From Flavobacteriaceae bacterium CP2B (GTDB lineage: Bacteria > Bacteroidota > Bacteroidia > Flavobacteriales > Flavobacteriaceae), in assembly GCA_001683825.1 (NCBI GenBank), contig LXTR01000038.1, positions 124,001 to 188,000 on the forward strand: a stretch of 64,000 bases of DNA, in the 5' to 3' direction. Each line of letters begins with the position of its first letter. Positions within the stretch are counted from its first letter, which is position 1. The notes beneath the pieces are model-generated. The model worked only from the letters and a program-made list of their open reading frames with translations. It was not told where the DNA came from and did no database searches. This document shows, in pieces, positions 44,787 through 54,106 of the stretch. Both the position numbers and the translations under genes were made by a program.

Positions 44787-45926
44787 ATGCAGCGGAATAA
44801 GCCTCTGAAAGTCCTGATCCCCGACGGGGAGAGTTTTTACCTGCAGAAAGTCCTCACGTGTTTCGCGGCTTCCGGCCAGGTCCAACTTTATGTACTTTCC
44901 GGGAAGGCGTACACGGCTATGCGCTTTTCGCGCCATACGCACCGGTTTATCTATTTTCCAAAGCCAGCGGATGACCGGGAGTGGATCGGCAAGGTCAATG
45001 ACTTGTGCCGTACCTATAAAATAGATGTGATCTTGCCCATGTTTGAGGACCGAATACGGACCCTGATAGCCCTGGGCGACCGGTTGGATCTAAGGGATAG
45101 CGTCCTGATCCCGGGTTCGCTTATCCAATTTGATACCGCCAATGACAAGGGATTACTGGCAGGGCATATGGAGGCCCACGGCATTCCTTCGCCAAAAAGC
45201 AAGGTGGCTCAAAACAAGTCGCAACTCCTGCAACTATTGCCCGGGTTCCGGCTGCCCATTTTGTTGAAGCCCCCGCTGGGGACCGGTGGAGGCGATGGGA
45301 TTATACCTGTCGAAGACCGTGAATCCCTGCACCAGGCTATAGAAAGGGAACTTGTTACTTTTCCCATCGTAGTACAGGAATTCATAGATGGGTTTGATAC
45401 GGGTTGCAATGTACTCTGTAAAGACGGGGTCATTCTTGCCTATACCGTTCAGCGGGGTTTTCTGTATGATGACAAACCATTTTCACCGCAGATGGGGTTG
45501 GTCCTGATCGATGAAAAGGAAGTCCTTGAAATAGCCACCCGCCTGATGCAATCACTGCGTTGGACAGGTGTGGCGAATATCGACCTGATCTATGACCGCA
45601 AGCGACGGCAGTATCAGGTTTTGGAGATCAATCCACGCTTTTGGTCGACCGTAGAAGGTTCCTTGTTTGCCGGGGTGAACTTTCCCTGGCTTTACTGCCA
45701 GGCCGCAACCGGCAAAACATTCCCCATACCCCTTTGCAGGGAGGCTACCTTCATCAACCTAAAGGGCCTGGTATCCTGTATTAAGAAGGACAAGCGCAAA
45801 CTGTTTAACAGGGAACTCCTCTGGAAGCAATCAACCCTGAAGTACGCCCTGAGAGACCCTGTCCCGATGATCTACCATTTTATTTGGCGCACCAGGAATA
45901 TCCTTCTGGCCCGTTTGGGGAAATAG
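44787..45926 (+). CDS. ATP-grasp family ligase
   Basis: The 379-residue protein has ATP-grasp features: LKPPLGTGGGDG as the glycine-rich ATP loop, VQEFIDGFD, and LEINPRFW at the metal-binding end. This is the carbamoyl-phosphate synthase-like ATP-grasp branch, which joins an activated carboxylate to an amine or similar nucleophile. The substrate cannot be read. No signal peptide, so cytoplasmic. Confidence 0.82.
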   Translation: MQRNKPLKVLIPDGESFYLQKVLTCFAASGQVQLYVLSGKAYTAMRFSRHTHRFIYFPKPADDREWIGKVNDLCRTYKIDVILPMFEDRIRTLIALGDRLDLRDSVLIPGSLIQFDTANDKGLLAGHMEAHGIPSPKSKVAQNKSQLLQLLPGFRLPILLKPPLGTGGGDGIIPVEDRESLHQAIERELVTFPIVVQEFIDGFDTGCNVLCKDGVILAYTVQRGFLYDDKPFSPQMGLVLIDEKEVLEIATRLMQSLRWTGVANIDLIYDRKRRQYQVLEINPRFWSTVEGSLFAGVNFPWLYCQAATGKTFPIPLCREATFINLKGLVSCIKKDKRKLFNRELLWKQSTLKYALRDPVPMIYHFIWRTRNILLARLGK

Positions 45927-45979
45927 GACCCCTGGCGCAACAGTAGCGCCCCACTACCGCTCCGCTACATGGGGGCTAT

Positions 45980-46822
45980 TTATGGGATCCACTTTTTTTT
46001 GCCAAAATCGGGTTTTCGCTTTTGGAGGAAGGCGTCGCGGCCTTCACGGGCTTCATCCGTCATATAGGCTAGCCTGGTGGCTTCCCCGGCAAATACCTGT
46101 TGTCCTACCATCCCGTCATCGGTAAGGTTCATGGCGAACTTGAGCATTTTAATGGAGATGGGCGACTTTTGCAGGATTTCCTGCGCCCATTCATAGGCGG
46201 TTTCCTCCAATTCTTCATGGGGCACCACCGCATTGACCATACCCATTTCGTAGGCCGCCTGGGCGGTGTAGTTTCTCCCGAGGAAAAAAATCTCCCGGGC
46301 TTTTTTCTGGCCAACCATCTTGGCCAGGTAGGCCGAACCGTACCCTCCGTCAAAACTGGTTACATCGGCATCGGTTTGTTTAAAAATGGCATGCTCCTTA
46401 CTGGCCAGGCTCAGGTCGCAAACCACATGCAGGCTATGGCCACCACCCACCGCCCATCCGGGGATCACGGCGATGACCACCTTGGGCATAAAGCGAATAA
46501 GCCGCTGCACTTCGAGGATGTTGAGGCGGTGGTAGCCGTCGTCCCCCACATAGCCTTCTTTTCCCCGGGCTTTTTGATCGCCTCCGCTGCAGAAGGCATA
46601 GACCCCGTCTTTGGGGGAAGGCCCTTCGGCACTAAGCAAAACAACCCCAATAGTGGTGTCTTCCTGCGCATCGTGGAAGGCATCATATAGTTCACTGGTG
46701 GTTTTCGGCCGGAACGCATTTCGCACTTCGGGCCGGTTAAACGCGATACGGGCCACCCCATCAGATTTTTTATAGGTAATGTCAGAATACTTTTTAGCCG
46801 TGGTCCATTGCGGTTTTTTCAT
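45980..46822 (-). CDS. menB: 1,4-Dihydroxy-2-naphthoyl-CoA synthase MenB
   Basis: From 46822 (MKKPQWTTAK) this is 280 residues, the usual MenB length; the reading frame is open 15 codons further. It has the crotonase oxyanion-hole motif GWAVGGGHSL and the MenB segment TDADVTSFDGGYGS. It closes the naphthoate ring in menaquinone biosynthesis. No other men genes are in the window. Its neighbour upstream is a glycosyltransferase, so it is a single men gene in an unrelated neighbourhood. Confidence 0.93.
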   Translation of the reverse strand: MKKPQWTTAKKYSDITYKKSDGVARIAFNRPEVRNAFRPKTTSELYDAFHDAQEDTTIGVVLLSAEGPSPKDGVYAFCSGGDQKARGKEGYVGDDGYHRLNILEVQRLIRFMPKVVIAVIPGWAVGGGHSLHVVCDLSLASKEHAIFKQTDADVTSFDGGYGSAYLAKMVGQKKAREIFFLGRNYTAQAAYEMGMVNAVVPHEELEETAYEWAQEILQKSPISIKMLKFAMNLTDDGMVGQQVFAGEATRLAYMTDEAREGRDAFLQKRKPDFGKKKWIP

Positions 46823-46863
46823 GGGTTTCGTATAATTTTGATGATAAAAATAGGCTTCTTTGC

Positions 46864-48123
46864 TCAATTATCCGCACCCCTGGACGCCAGGCCATGGTTT
46901 TTGGCCTCGATCCATTTCCCCAGGTACATGGTGCTGGCCATCCTGTGGTGCATCATCATGGCCCCTATCAGGTTCCGGTCCCTATGGGCTTTGAGCTTTC
47001 CACGGATGTGTTCAATTCGCAATAGCAGGCCCGCCGCCAGTTTTGTTTTGGAATACAGCCTGTTGATAATCTCAGCCCCCTGTTCATGTGCCACCGTCCA
47101 ACGTTCACGATTGTGGTAGAGATCGACAGCCGAGGCGATAATCGCCTTGGGTGTTTCGGCCACCACCCCGTTCCAGGCCAGGTCTCCGTGCATGCCTTCG
47201 GCCCCAATGGGTGTGGTTACGCTGGGGGTACCACAACGCATGGAATCGGCCAGCTTCCCTTTGATACCCGCCCCATATCGCAGGGGCGCAAGTTGTATCC
47301 GGGCGTTTTGCAGTACTTTATGAGCGTCGTCCACCCTTCCTTTCACGTGAAAACCCAGGTCAGGACAGTGCATTTCCAAAAGGCTTCCGGGCAGGTAGGC
47401 CCCATAGACATGGAGTTCTGCTTGTGGTTGTTCCGACCGTATCCCCGGCCAAAGCACTTTTCTAAGCCATTTAACCGCGTCTACATTGGGGCGGTGCCTG
47501 CCATTGCCCAGGAAGACATAACCCGACCTTTCCTCAAAGGTAGGTACGGTCTCCAGCGAAACCGGCTCATACATAAACGGCAGGTATCCAAGGAGGGCAT
47601 CATCCACCCCCGCGGTTTCAGACAGCAATTCCATTTCATAAGAAGATATGATCAAGCTGAGGTCGCATCGGTAAATACTGGCAAGTTCGCGGAGGGTCGT
47701 GGTATGCCGCCTCCAGTCGGGCAATGAAAATTCCCTGCCGGAGGCCATAGCCGCTTCCCGGCATACCCGAAGGGAGTGCAGGTCTTCGGTATCCAATATC
47801 CGGATGGCCCCGGGGCACGCCCTGGCAACTCTCCACCCAAATTGTTCTTCGGTCATGAACCGGTCGAAGAGGACCAGGTCTGGCATCCAATCGCCGATCC
47901 AGGAATCAAAAGCGCTATGGTTGAGTTGTATGCGATAGGGGCCTATACCCAATGCTTGCAACGAGTGGGTTGTTTCCGCCTCACGTGCCGTGGTAGCGAA
48001 ACGGATTTCATAGCCGGCTTCCAGGAAGCAACGGAGCAACTGTATCATCCGGCACCCGGCCGCAGTAGCCGTGGGTTCGGGCCAGGTCTGCCCGATAACC
48101 AGTAATTTAATGTGTTTTGACAT
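46864..48123 (-). CDS. GT4-type glycosyltransferase
   Basis: From 48123 (MSKHIKLLVIG) this is 419 residues, a GT-B fold family 4 glycosyltransferase: an N-terminal Rossmann half with GQTWPEPTATAAGCR, and a C-terminal half with GYVFLGNGRHRPN, AELHVYGAY and KLADSMRCGTPSVTT (glycine-rich nucleotide-sugar loop). It probably adds a sugar to a cell-surface or lipid-linked glycan. There is a 41-base gap before menB, so the two may be co-transcribed. Confidence 0.85.
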   Translation of the reverse strand: MSKHIKLLVIGQTWPEPTATAAGCRMIQLLRCFLEAGYEIRFATTAREAETTHSLQALGIGPYRIQLNHSAFDSWIGDWMPDLVLFDRFMTEEQFGWRVARACPGAIRILDTEDLHSLRVCREAAMASGREFSLPDWRRHTTTLRELASIYRCDLSLIISSYEMELLSETAGVDDALLGYLPFMYEPVSLETVPTFEERSGYVFLGNGRHRPNVDAVKWLRKVLWPGIRSEQPQAELHVYGAYLPGSLLEMHCPDLGFHVKGRVDDAHKVLQNARIQLAPLRYGAGIKGKLADSMRCGTPSVTTPIGAEGMHGDLAWNGVVAETPKAIIASAVDLYHNRERWTVAHEQGAEIINRLYSKTKLAAGLLLRIEHIRGKLKAHRDRNLIGAMMMHHRMASTMYLGKWIEAKNHGLASRGADN

Positions 48124-48234
48124 GGTCTTGGGGTACGTTACGCAGCCTGCCAAAGGTACGGACTTTAGACCCAGGGAAAAAGGTTTCAGGGCCTGCTTTC
48201 AAGGAGGTATGGCGAATACCTGGCCGGGGGGAAA

Positions 48235-49746
48235 TCACATCCGTGCCGCGAATTTCTGGGAAATACTGAGCCGCAATTTACGTTCATAGTCCTCTTCCAG
48301 CCATTCCTTGTAATTCTTGGTGTTATTCATGATGCAGTAGGAGTACTGCTTGACCCGGAAGGCGATATCCTCCTTCAGTTGTTTGGCCAGCTGCCGGGCC
48401 TCAAAGACATCCTTGCTGTTTTCCACACAAATCCGGGCATGTTGTTCTATACTGCGCTCCAAAACGGTTTTGGACCTCAGGCCCTGCGCGAATATGCGCT
48501 TGTATTCCTCCTTGACGTCAAAATCAAGGTCTTCGGAATTTTTAAACTTATCCCGGAGTTCCTGAGGCATTTCGTACACGAATTCCCGTTCAATGTCCTC
48601 ATCGTTCTTGATATTTTCCAGGTAGAAATCAGGAAAATGAAAGATCTCCTGCCAGTCTATCGGAGCATCCCAGCGGCCAAAACGAGCTACGTTATTTCCC
48701 ATATCCACCACGGTGAATTCATCTTTGTCGGGCAGTATTCGCGAGCCACGGCCAATCATCTGGAAGTAGAGGGTAAGCGAACGGGTCGCACGGTTCAGGA
48801 TAATGGTCTCTACCGTTGGTTCATCAAAACCGGTGGTAAGGATGCTCACCGAGCTAAGGATGGCATCCGGGGTATCGGCAAACCAGTCGAGGATTTCCCT
48901 GCGTTCCGAAGCGGTGTTTTTATTATCCAGGTGCCTGATTTTGTAACCGGCCTTCTTAAAGGTTTCATACACATATTTCGAGGTGCTGATTCCATTGTTG
49001 AAAATCAGGGTTTTGGTGCCTTTGGCGATCTCCTCGTAGGCCCCCAATAGTTTTGTCAGCATGTTGTAGTTTCCGTAGAGTTCATCGGAAGACTTCACCG
49101 TATAATCGCCGCTAATCCCCAGTTTCAGTGATCGTAGGCTCACATCATAGGAATACATATTGGCTTTGGCCAGGAATTTTTTCTTGATCAAGGACTCTAT
49201 CGATTCCCCCACGATCAACTTTTTGTAGTTGTCTTTCATGGGGAGCTTGATGTTGGAACTCAGGGGGGTAGCCGTAACCCCCAGGATAATGCTCTTTTCG
49301 AAGTATTTAAAAAGTTTGCGGAAGGAGTTGTAATGCGCCTCGTCAATAATCACCAGCCCTACGTTCTTGAGTGCAATCATGCCATCCTGCAGGCGGTTGT
49401 TCAGGGTTTCTACCATGGCCACAAAGCACATATGGTCGTCCTGGTCCTGCAATTCCTTTACATCGCTGTTGATGATCATGTTCTTTACCGAAAAACCGCT
49501 AAGCATACGGGATGTCTGGCTGCTCAGCTCAATCCGGTGGGTAAGGACCACCACTTTCTTTTTGGTCGATTGAATATACCTGCGCGCTATTTCAGAAAAA
49601 ACCACCGTTTTTCCACCACCTGTCGGAAGTTGATAAAGGAGGTTCACGTTGTCGGGAGCCTCCTCGAGGTAGCTGAAAATGGCATTCAGGTCTTCAACCT
49701 GGTAATCATAAAGCGTTTTCTCTATGTTTTCGGTACGCAATTCCAA
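48235..49746 (-). CDS. DEAD/DEAH-box helicase, SSL2-like
   Basis: I choose a TTG start at 49746 (just before ELRTENIEK); an ATG at 49809 is possible but its extra 21 residues look non-coding. The protein, about 503 residues, is a superfamily 2 helicase with LPTGGGKT (Walker A), IIDEAHYN, VTATPL and MIGRGSRI (motif VI). The layout matches the SSL2-like group of ATP-dependent helicases. Its partner or DNA substrate is not known. No nearby nuclease or methylase is present, so I do not call it a restriction system. Confidence 0.85.
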   Translation of the reverse strand: MELRTENIEKTLYDYQVEDLNAIFSYLEEAPDNVNLLYQLPTGGGKTVVFSEIARRYIQSTKKKVVVLTHRIELSSQTSRMLSGFSVKNMIINSDVKELQDQDDHMCFVAMVETLNNRLQDGMIALKNVGLVIIDEAHYNSFRKLFKYFEKSIILGVTATPLSSNIKLPMKDNYKKLIVGESIESLIKKKFLAKANMYSYDVSLRSLKLGISGDYTVKSSDELYGNYNMLTKLLGAYEEIAKGTKTLIFNNGISTSKYVYETFKKAGYKIRHLDNKNTASERREILDWFADTPDAILSSVSILTTGFDEPTVETIILNRATRSLTLYFQMIGRGSRILPDKDEFTVVDMGNNVARFGRWDAPIDWQEIFHFPDFYLENIKNDEDIEREFVYEMPQELRDKFKNSEDLDFDVKEEYKRIFAQGLRSKTVLERSIEQHARICVENSKDVFEARQLAKQLKEDIAFRVKQYSYCIMNNTKNYKEWLEEDYERKLRLSISQKFAARM

Positions 49747-49860
49747 TAGGCAATAGGTTAAATTTCGAGGTGCTGCCCGCCACGAGATCGTTACGGCATC
49801 AATTTGCAAAACTATACGATTTTTCCCCTTTAATGAAATTTAGGCTCTTAAATCTGGGGA

Positions 49861-50790
49861 TTAATAGCCTTTGTCCCTGGAGACAACGTTTAACAGGGCT
49901 TGTCCTTTTTGTAGTCGCCGGTAATTTTCCAATAATTGTGGTACCACGGAATCCTGGTCCGACACACTGGCGATATGGGGGGTCAGGTGTACTTCGGGCA
50001 GGTCCCAAAACGGATGGTCCTTAGGCAAAGGTTCGTCGTGAAAGACATCGAGGGCCGCCCCTGACAGCTGTCCCGTTTTTAACATCTCCAGCAGGTCGGC
50101 GTCGACCAGATGGCCCCCACGGGCCACATTGATTATAAAGGCCCCTTTCGGCAGTTGTGAAAAGAGGGGTTTGTTTAAAATCCCCCGGGTCTGTTCCGTC
50201 AGGGGAAGCAGGCAGACCAGGATGGTGACCGGTGTTAAAAATTCCCCCAGCGCTTCCTGACCGGAATAGCAAGGGGTGGCTAGTCCTGTCTTTTTTGAGG
50301 TGGCCCAGCCCCGTACCTGAAAACCTAATTGGGTGAGGTCCCTGGCCAGAACGGTACCCAAAGCGCCCATCCCCATGATGCCCACCACTTCATCGGCAAT
50401 GCGCCTGTAGGCCTTTGGTCGCCATATTCGTTCCTCCTGATCGAGGGCATATTGTTTCAGGTGTTTGAGGTAACTGAAGACCTGGGCGATCACAAATTCC
50501 GACATATCGCTTGCCAGTACCGGATCGACCACCCGGGTGATGGGCAGGTTGCCGGGCAATCCGGGATCCTCGAAGATAAAGTCTACCCCTGCCCCAAAAG
50601 AGGCGATACACTGCAGGTTGGGATAGGCCTTCAGGGTACCCTGGGGGTGTTTCCAGACGATGGCCATGGTTACCTGCTCCCTGGGGTGGTCCTCCTGGTA
50701 ATTGTATATGGGAACCCCCGGTGCTTTGGCCTTTAAGGCATTTTTCCAGGACGCGGTCTTGCCATCCTGGCGAATGAGTACAATTGCCAT
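49861..50790 (-). CDS. D-2-hydroxyacid dehydrogenase (glyoxylate/hydroxypyruvate reductase type)
   Basis: A 309-residue protein with the NAD-binding motif GIMGMGALGTVL, the catalytic arginine in NVARGGHLVD and the catalytic histidine in HLTPHIAS. This fits the glyoxylate reductase A-like branch, cytoplasmic. It lies 28 bases from the DUF6155 gene and may be co-transcribed with it. Confidence 0.9.
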   Translation of the reverse strand: MAIVLIRQDGKTASWKNALKAKAPGVPIYNYQEDHPREQVTMAIVWKHPQGTLKAYPNLQCIASFGAGVDFIFEDPGLPGNLPITRVVDPVLASDMSEFVIAQVFSYLKHLKQYALDQEERIWRPKAYRRIADEVVGIMGMGALGTVLARDLTQLGFQVRGWATSKKTGLATPCYSGQEALGEFLTPVTILVCLLPLTEQTRGILNKPLFSQLPKGAFIINVARGGHLVDADLLEMLKTGQLSGAALDVFHDEPLPKDHPFWDLPEVHLTPHIASVSDQDSVVPQLLENYRRLQKGQALLNVVSRDKGY

Positions 50791-50818
50791 ATCGTTGTAT
50801 TTTATGCTTTTTCAGTCG

Positions 50819-51334
50819 TTACATCCCGTCCAGCACCTCCATTTCCCGGGTAAACGCCCCTTCATTGGGCCACTGCCCTTCCCCTACCCTCTTATAAACC
50901 TCGCCAATCCTCGACCGGAATTGCGGCAACAACTGGTGCAGGCTCACATACTGCAGTACTTCCTTAAACGAATTGAACATACTCTGGTAGAAGGCCTCGG
51001 GAACCCGGCGGTTGGTTTCGAAATCCTGGGCAATTTCAAGGTTGTACAACATCAAATCTGCCAACCAGTGTGCATCCATTTCCAGTTTTCGGAATTGCTT
51101 GATGTACCGCTGTGCTATAGAACGCCTTGCTCGGGGCCGTTTGCGTTTCACGGGAAAGTATTCATTCTTGATCCTGGCCTTGGCCTCCAGGACCATGGCC
51201 TCTTCCCTGGGGTTAAAAATAAAATCGTAATACTTTTTTACCGAAGGAAAGCGCGTATAAAGATCCAGAAGCTGCTCCTCGAGTTCCTTTTTGGGGACTT
51301 CTGAGATGTATTTTTTGAGGGCTCTTTTGCTCAT
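50819..51334 (-). CDS. DUF6155 family protein
   Basis: From 51334 (MSKRALKKYI) this is a 171-residue, mostly helical cytoplasmic protein. The start motif, the RFPSVKKYYDFIFNP segment and the later helical repeats match the DUF6155 family, which is found in Bacteroidota and has no assigned function. The upstream neighbour is the divergent rpoD gene. Confidence 0.8.
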   Translation of the reverse strand: MSKRALKKYISEVPKKELEEQLLDLYTRFPSVKKYYDFIFNPREEAMVLEAKARIKNEYFPVKRKRPRARRSIAQRYIKQFRKLEMDAHWLADLMLYNLEIAQDFETNRRVPEAFYQSMFNSFKEVLQYVSLHQLLPQFRSRIGEVYKRVGEGQWPNEGAFTREMEVLDGM

Positions 51335-51478
51335 GCCGCCTAAGATACTCATATCCGGATAATCTCCTGCCAGGGATGCGAATAACCTATGTAAACCCCT
51401 TATTTTTCAAATAATGCACCAGCCTGCCCCCCTTTTCTTAAACTTCTCATAAATTATGTATAAGAATAGTGGCATCTC

Positions 51479-51510
51479 TTTGGAAAAGAGCAAATAAAAA
51501 TGTATAATAC
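51479..51510 (+). promoter_or_regulatory. Candidate rpoD promoter
   Basis: TTTG at 51479-51482 and TATAATAC at 51503-51510, separated by 20 bases, lie 37 bases before the rpoD ATG. The -33 TTTG fits the Bacteroidota consensus; the -7 is TATAAT-like rather than TAnnTTTG. Confidence 0.4.
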
Positions 51511-51546
51511 TAAATTGTATCTAACATTTAAATCCGATCAGTATAT

Positions 51547-52410
51547 ATGAGGCAACTAAAGATTATCAAGCAGGTAACAAACAGGGAATCCAAATCACTT
51601 GACAAATACCTGCAGGATATCAGCAAGATAGACCTAATCACCGCAAACGAGGAAGTAGAGCTGGCACAACGCATACGGGCGGGAGACCAGGAGGCCCTTG
51701 AAAAACTCACCAATGCCAACCTCCGTTTTGTGGTTTCCGTAGCCAAACAATACCAGAACCAGGGATTAAAGTTACCGGACCTTATCAACGAGGGGAACGT
51801 AGGGCTCGTAAAAGCGGCCAAACGTTTTGATGAAACCCGGGGTTTTAAATTTATCTCCTATGCGGTATGGTGGATCCGACAATCGATCCTCCAGGCCCTG
51901 GCTGAACAATCGCGGGTCGTCCGGCTCCCATTGAATAAAATCGGCTCCATCAATAAAATTAAAAAGACCTTTTCCTACCTTGAGCAGGCCCATGAGCGGC
52001 CGCCCTCTGCCGAGGAAATTGCCAAGGAACTGGATATGAGCGTAAGCGAGGTGAAGCAGTCCCTCAAAAATGCAGGACGACATGTATCCATGGATGCCCC
52101 ACTGAAGGAAGGCGAAGATTCTAACCTGTACGATGTCATGCGCTCCGGCGAATCGCCCAAGCCCGACAAGGATTTGATGCGGCAATCCCTGAATACGGAA
52201 ATCAACCGCGCCCTGGATACCCTCTCCCCCCGTGAAGCCGATGTGGTGAAGTTGTACTACGGTATTGGGGACCAGCAATCTATGACTTTGGCAGAAATCG
52301 GGCAAACCTTTGACCTTACCAGGGAACGTGTACGCCAGATACGGGAGAAGGCCATCCGTAAATTACGCCATAATTCCCGTTCCAAACTCCTGAAAAACTA
52401 CCTGGGATAA
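51547..52410 (+). CDS. rpoD: Primary RNA polymerase sigma factor RpoD/SigA
   Basis: The 287-residue protein starts [14 protein letters not shown], the standard short Bacteroidota RpoD start without region 1.1. It has region 2 ([30 protein letters not shown]), region 3 and region 4 ([20 protein letters not shown]). It directs general transcription at promoters with TTTG at -33 and TAnnTTTG at -7. It is the only plus-strand gene between about 46 and 64 kb and is followed by a strong terminator. Confidence 0.97.
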   Translation: MRQLKIIKQVTNRESKSLDKYLQDISKIDLITANEEVELAQRIRAGDQEALEKLTNANLRFVVSVAKQYQNQGLKLPDLINEGNVGLVKAAKRFDETRGFKFISYAVWWIRQSILQALAEQSRVVRLPLNKIGSINKIKKTFSYLEQAHERPPSAEEIAKELDMSVSEVKQSLKNAGRHVSMDAPLKEGEDSNLYDVMRSGESPKPDKDLMRQSLNTEINRALDTLSPREADVVKLYYGIGDQQSMTLAEIGQTFDLTRERVRQIREKAIRKLRHNSRSKLLKNYLG

Positions 52411-52429
52411 GCCGTGAGTGCCAAAAAAT

Positions 52430-52456
52430 AAAAAGGGAGCTTCTGCTCCCTTTTTT
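52430..52456. terminator. Bidirectional terminator between rpoD and the small-ORF pair
   Basis: The arms AAAAGGGAGC (52431-52440) and GCTCCCTTTT (52445-52454) pair with a four-base loop, with A and T runs outside on both sides. It stops rpoD and also the minus-strand pair of small ORFs. Confidence 0.85.
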
Positions 52457-52479
52457 CATGATTTGTACATTGCTGCTAA

Positions 52480-52581
52480 CTAAGAACAATTTAATCTGCT
52501 GATGTCAAAATCCATCAGTATTTCGTTCAGGTCTTCAATGAAACTCAAATAGGCTGCATTGTCTTGATGTTGATTTGCCAT
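52480..52581 (-). CDS. Microprotein A of a DLNEIL pair
   Basis: This 33-residue ORF (MANQHQDNAAYL start, ending LNCS) contains YLSFIEDLNEIL at residues 11-22. The neighbouring ORF at 52617-52715 encodes a clear paralogue with YLIFLRDLNEIL. The six codons for DLNEIL differ between the two at silent positions in all but the Glu codon, which shows old duplication and selection on the protein. It is acidic, helical in prediction, and has no signal peptide or membrane segment. Function unknown to me. The two lie in different frames, so they are separate genes. Confidence 0.75.
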   Translation of the reverse strand: MANQHQDNAAYLSFIEDLNEILMDFDISRLNCS

Positions 52582-52616
52582 AGTTGGGGTTTTTGGTTGA
52601 AAAGGCCGGTATCGGA

Positions 52617-52715
52617 CTATAGATAATCCAGCTCAGCCAATTCATTTAAACTTAAAATTTCATTCAAATCTCTGAGGAAAATCAGGTACTCCTCACCGTA
52701 GGTATCGTATAACAT
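52617..52715 (-). CDS. Microprotein B of a DLNEIL pair
   Basis: The 32-residue ORF starts MLYDTYGEEYL and ends LAELDYL, with YLIFLRDLNEIL at residues 10-21, the same core as microprotein A that follows it by 35 bases. It is acidic and amphipathic, without signal or membrane segments. A plausible promoter and palindrome precede it. It is the first gene of the pair in the direction of transcription. Function unknown. Confidence 0.75.
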   Translation of the reverse strand: MLYDTYGEEYLIFLRDLNEILSLNELAELDYL

Positions 52716-52774
52716 GATAAGGTTGGTTTAAACCCGGTAAATCCGGGGCGATTTGGGCGCTTTGATTTGTATAG

Positions 52775-52809
52775 TAAACATAGATTTTCTACCTTTTCTT
52801 GACAAGAAA
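52775..52809 (-). promoter_or_regulatory. Candidate promoter and palindromic operator for the microprotein pair
   Basis: On the minus strand, TATGTTTA (52775-52782) is close to the -7 TAnnTTTG, with CTTG (52803-52806) at the -33 position after a 20-base spacer. A perfect palindrome TTTCTTG-A-CAAGAAA spans 52795-52809 and covers the -33 element, as an operator might. The start of microprotein B is 60 bases downstream. Confidence 0.45.
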
Positions 52810-52870
52810 TTGTGGTGTAGAGGATGAATTTTGTTGTAAAACGCATTGATCTTTAAGGTGAAAGCCCCTA

Positions 52871-54106
52871 TCAAAACTTCACGTGATACCTCAGCCCGGC
52901 GGAAAGTGCCCAGAAATAATTCCCCGAATCAAAAACCAGTTCCTGCCTGGTGAGCCCGAGCATTGCGCGGTAAATGGAGGGATGCTGCCTGGGCGTAAAC
53001 TGGTACTCCACTTGCAACTGCTGTGATGCTAAATACAACAGCGTTTCCGCCAGGAGGTTACCATTAGAATATAGCTGTTTGAGTTCCGGGGCAAATCCAA
53101 CCCCCAATTGCAACCCCAGGTAATTCTCCTTGTCCTTGAGGTATTTCCTGATTTCCAGGTTTCCCGAATACCCCATGGCCGCCCCTTGCCTCGGACTGAT
53201 ATATGGGCGTAGCGAGGCATAGTAATTTCCTTTATACAAGGCCAGTGACCCGGTAAACAAAGTGGCATCCCCTGTGTCGAACGAGAGGTGACGCATCCCA
53301 AAGGAGGCCTCAAGGCCGTTACCCACCCCCGCAAACAATTCTGCGCCCATCCGTTGCCGGGGGTATATGGGCGAGGCAGAATACCCATAATTCAGATAGC
53401 CATAAACCCGGGGCGCAATTTTGGGGTACACATCCAACTCGTACTGCAGGCCATTTACCTGGAAGCGGTTACTGTAGTTGATCCTCGAAATCAGGCGGCC
53501 AAGGCTGGTCTGGCGGACATACTCCACCCCAGAACTGACCATGGGGTCGTAGACTACATCAAAGATGTCGACGCTGTTGATCAGCCCCAGCTGGTTCCTG
53601 TATTCCCGCTCCCCTTCCGGCGGTTCTTTGGGATTCCCCTCGCTGCTATCGGGGGGGCTATGCGCCTTGTCAATCTCCTCCAATATTCCCCTTCTAAGCG
53701 CTTCGAGTTCCGCATCGCCCACCAAATAGGTCAGCGCCTTATTGGCCAGGCCCAACGCGATGTGCAGGTTACCGGCGAATCGTTCATTTTGTACGGCCGC
53801 GACCCAGGTTTCCTGATGGTAGCGTTCCCTGGTGGTGATCCTGTTAAAGTGCCTCCGTGCCTCATCGTAATCCCCCTCCCAGCTGTAGGTCTTCGCCAGC
53901 AGGTTGTGTACATCGGTGTATTCCGGGAAGGTGTTGAGGATCCTCCTAAGGGTATCCCTGGCCGCCCCGTTCCTTCCGTCATGCGCCAGTGCCCGGGCCG
54001 CAAAAAACGAGGTGTCCGGATTTCCGGTAAAGGCGATATCCTGGGCGTTCCCGGTCAGGTTCCCCCCGATGAACATTAGTGCGATATATACCCTTTTAAG
54101 CGTCAT
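52871..54106 (-). CDS. YaiO-family outer-membrane beta-barrel protein with TPR-like N-terminus
   Basis: The 411-residue protein has a signal peptide ending GNAQ, a helical tetratricopeptide-like part up to about residue 150, and then a C-terminal part of alternating strands that ends FKVHYR-like in reverse order (final residues RYHVKF), an outer-membrane barrel ending. The YaiO group is an outer-membrane protein family. Overlapping the preceding phosphatase-like gene by four bases, it is the last gene of the exopolysaccharide-type operon and is the likely export pore or surface element. Confidence 0.82.
   Translation of the reverse strand: MTLKRVYIALMFIGGNLTGNAQDIAFTGNPDTSFFAARALAHDGRNGAARDTLRRILNTFPEYTDVHNLLAKTYSWEGDYDEARRHFNRITTRERYHQETWVAAVQNERFAGNLHIALGLANKALTYLVGDAELEALRRGILEEIDKAHSPPDSSEGNPKEPPEGEREYRNQLGLINSVDIFDVVYDPMVSSGVEYVRQTSLGRLISRINYSNRFQVNGLQYELDVYPKIAPRVYGYLNYGYSASPIYPRQRMGAELFAGVGNGLEASFGMRHLSFDTGDATLFTGSLALYKGNYYASLRPYISPRQGAAMGYSGNLEIRKYLKDKENYLGLQLGVGFAPELKQLYSNGNLLAETLLYLASQQLQVEYQFTPRQHPSIYRAMLGLTRQELVFDSGNYFWALSAGLRYHVKF

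Noticed and set aside
48235-49746. A helicase that might belong to an antiphage defence system
   Set aside because: No nuclease, methylase, toxin or other defence partner is adjacent; its neighbours are a glycosyltransferase and a dehydrogenase.
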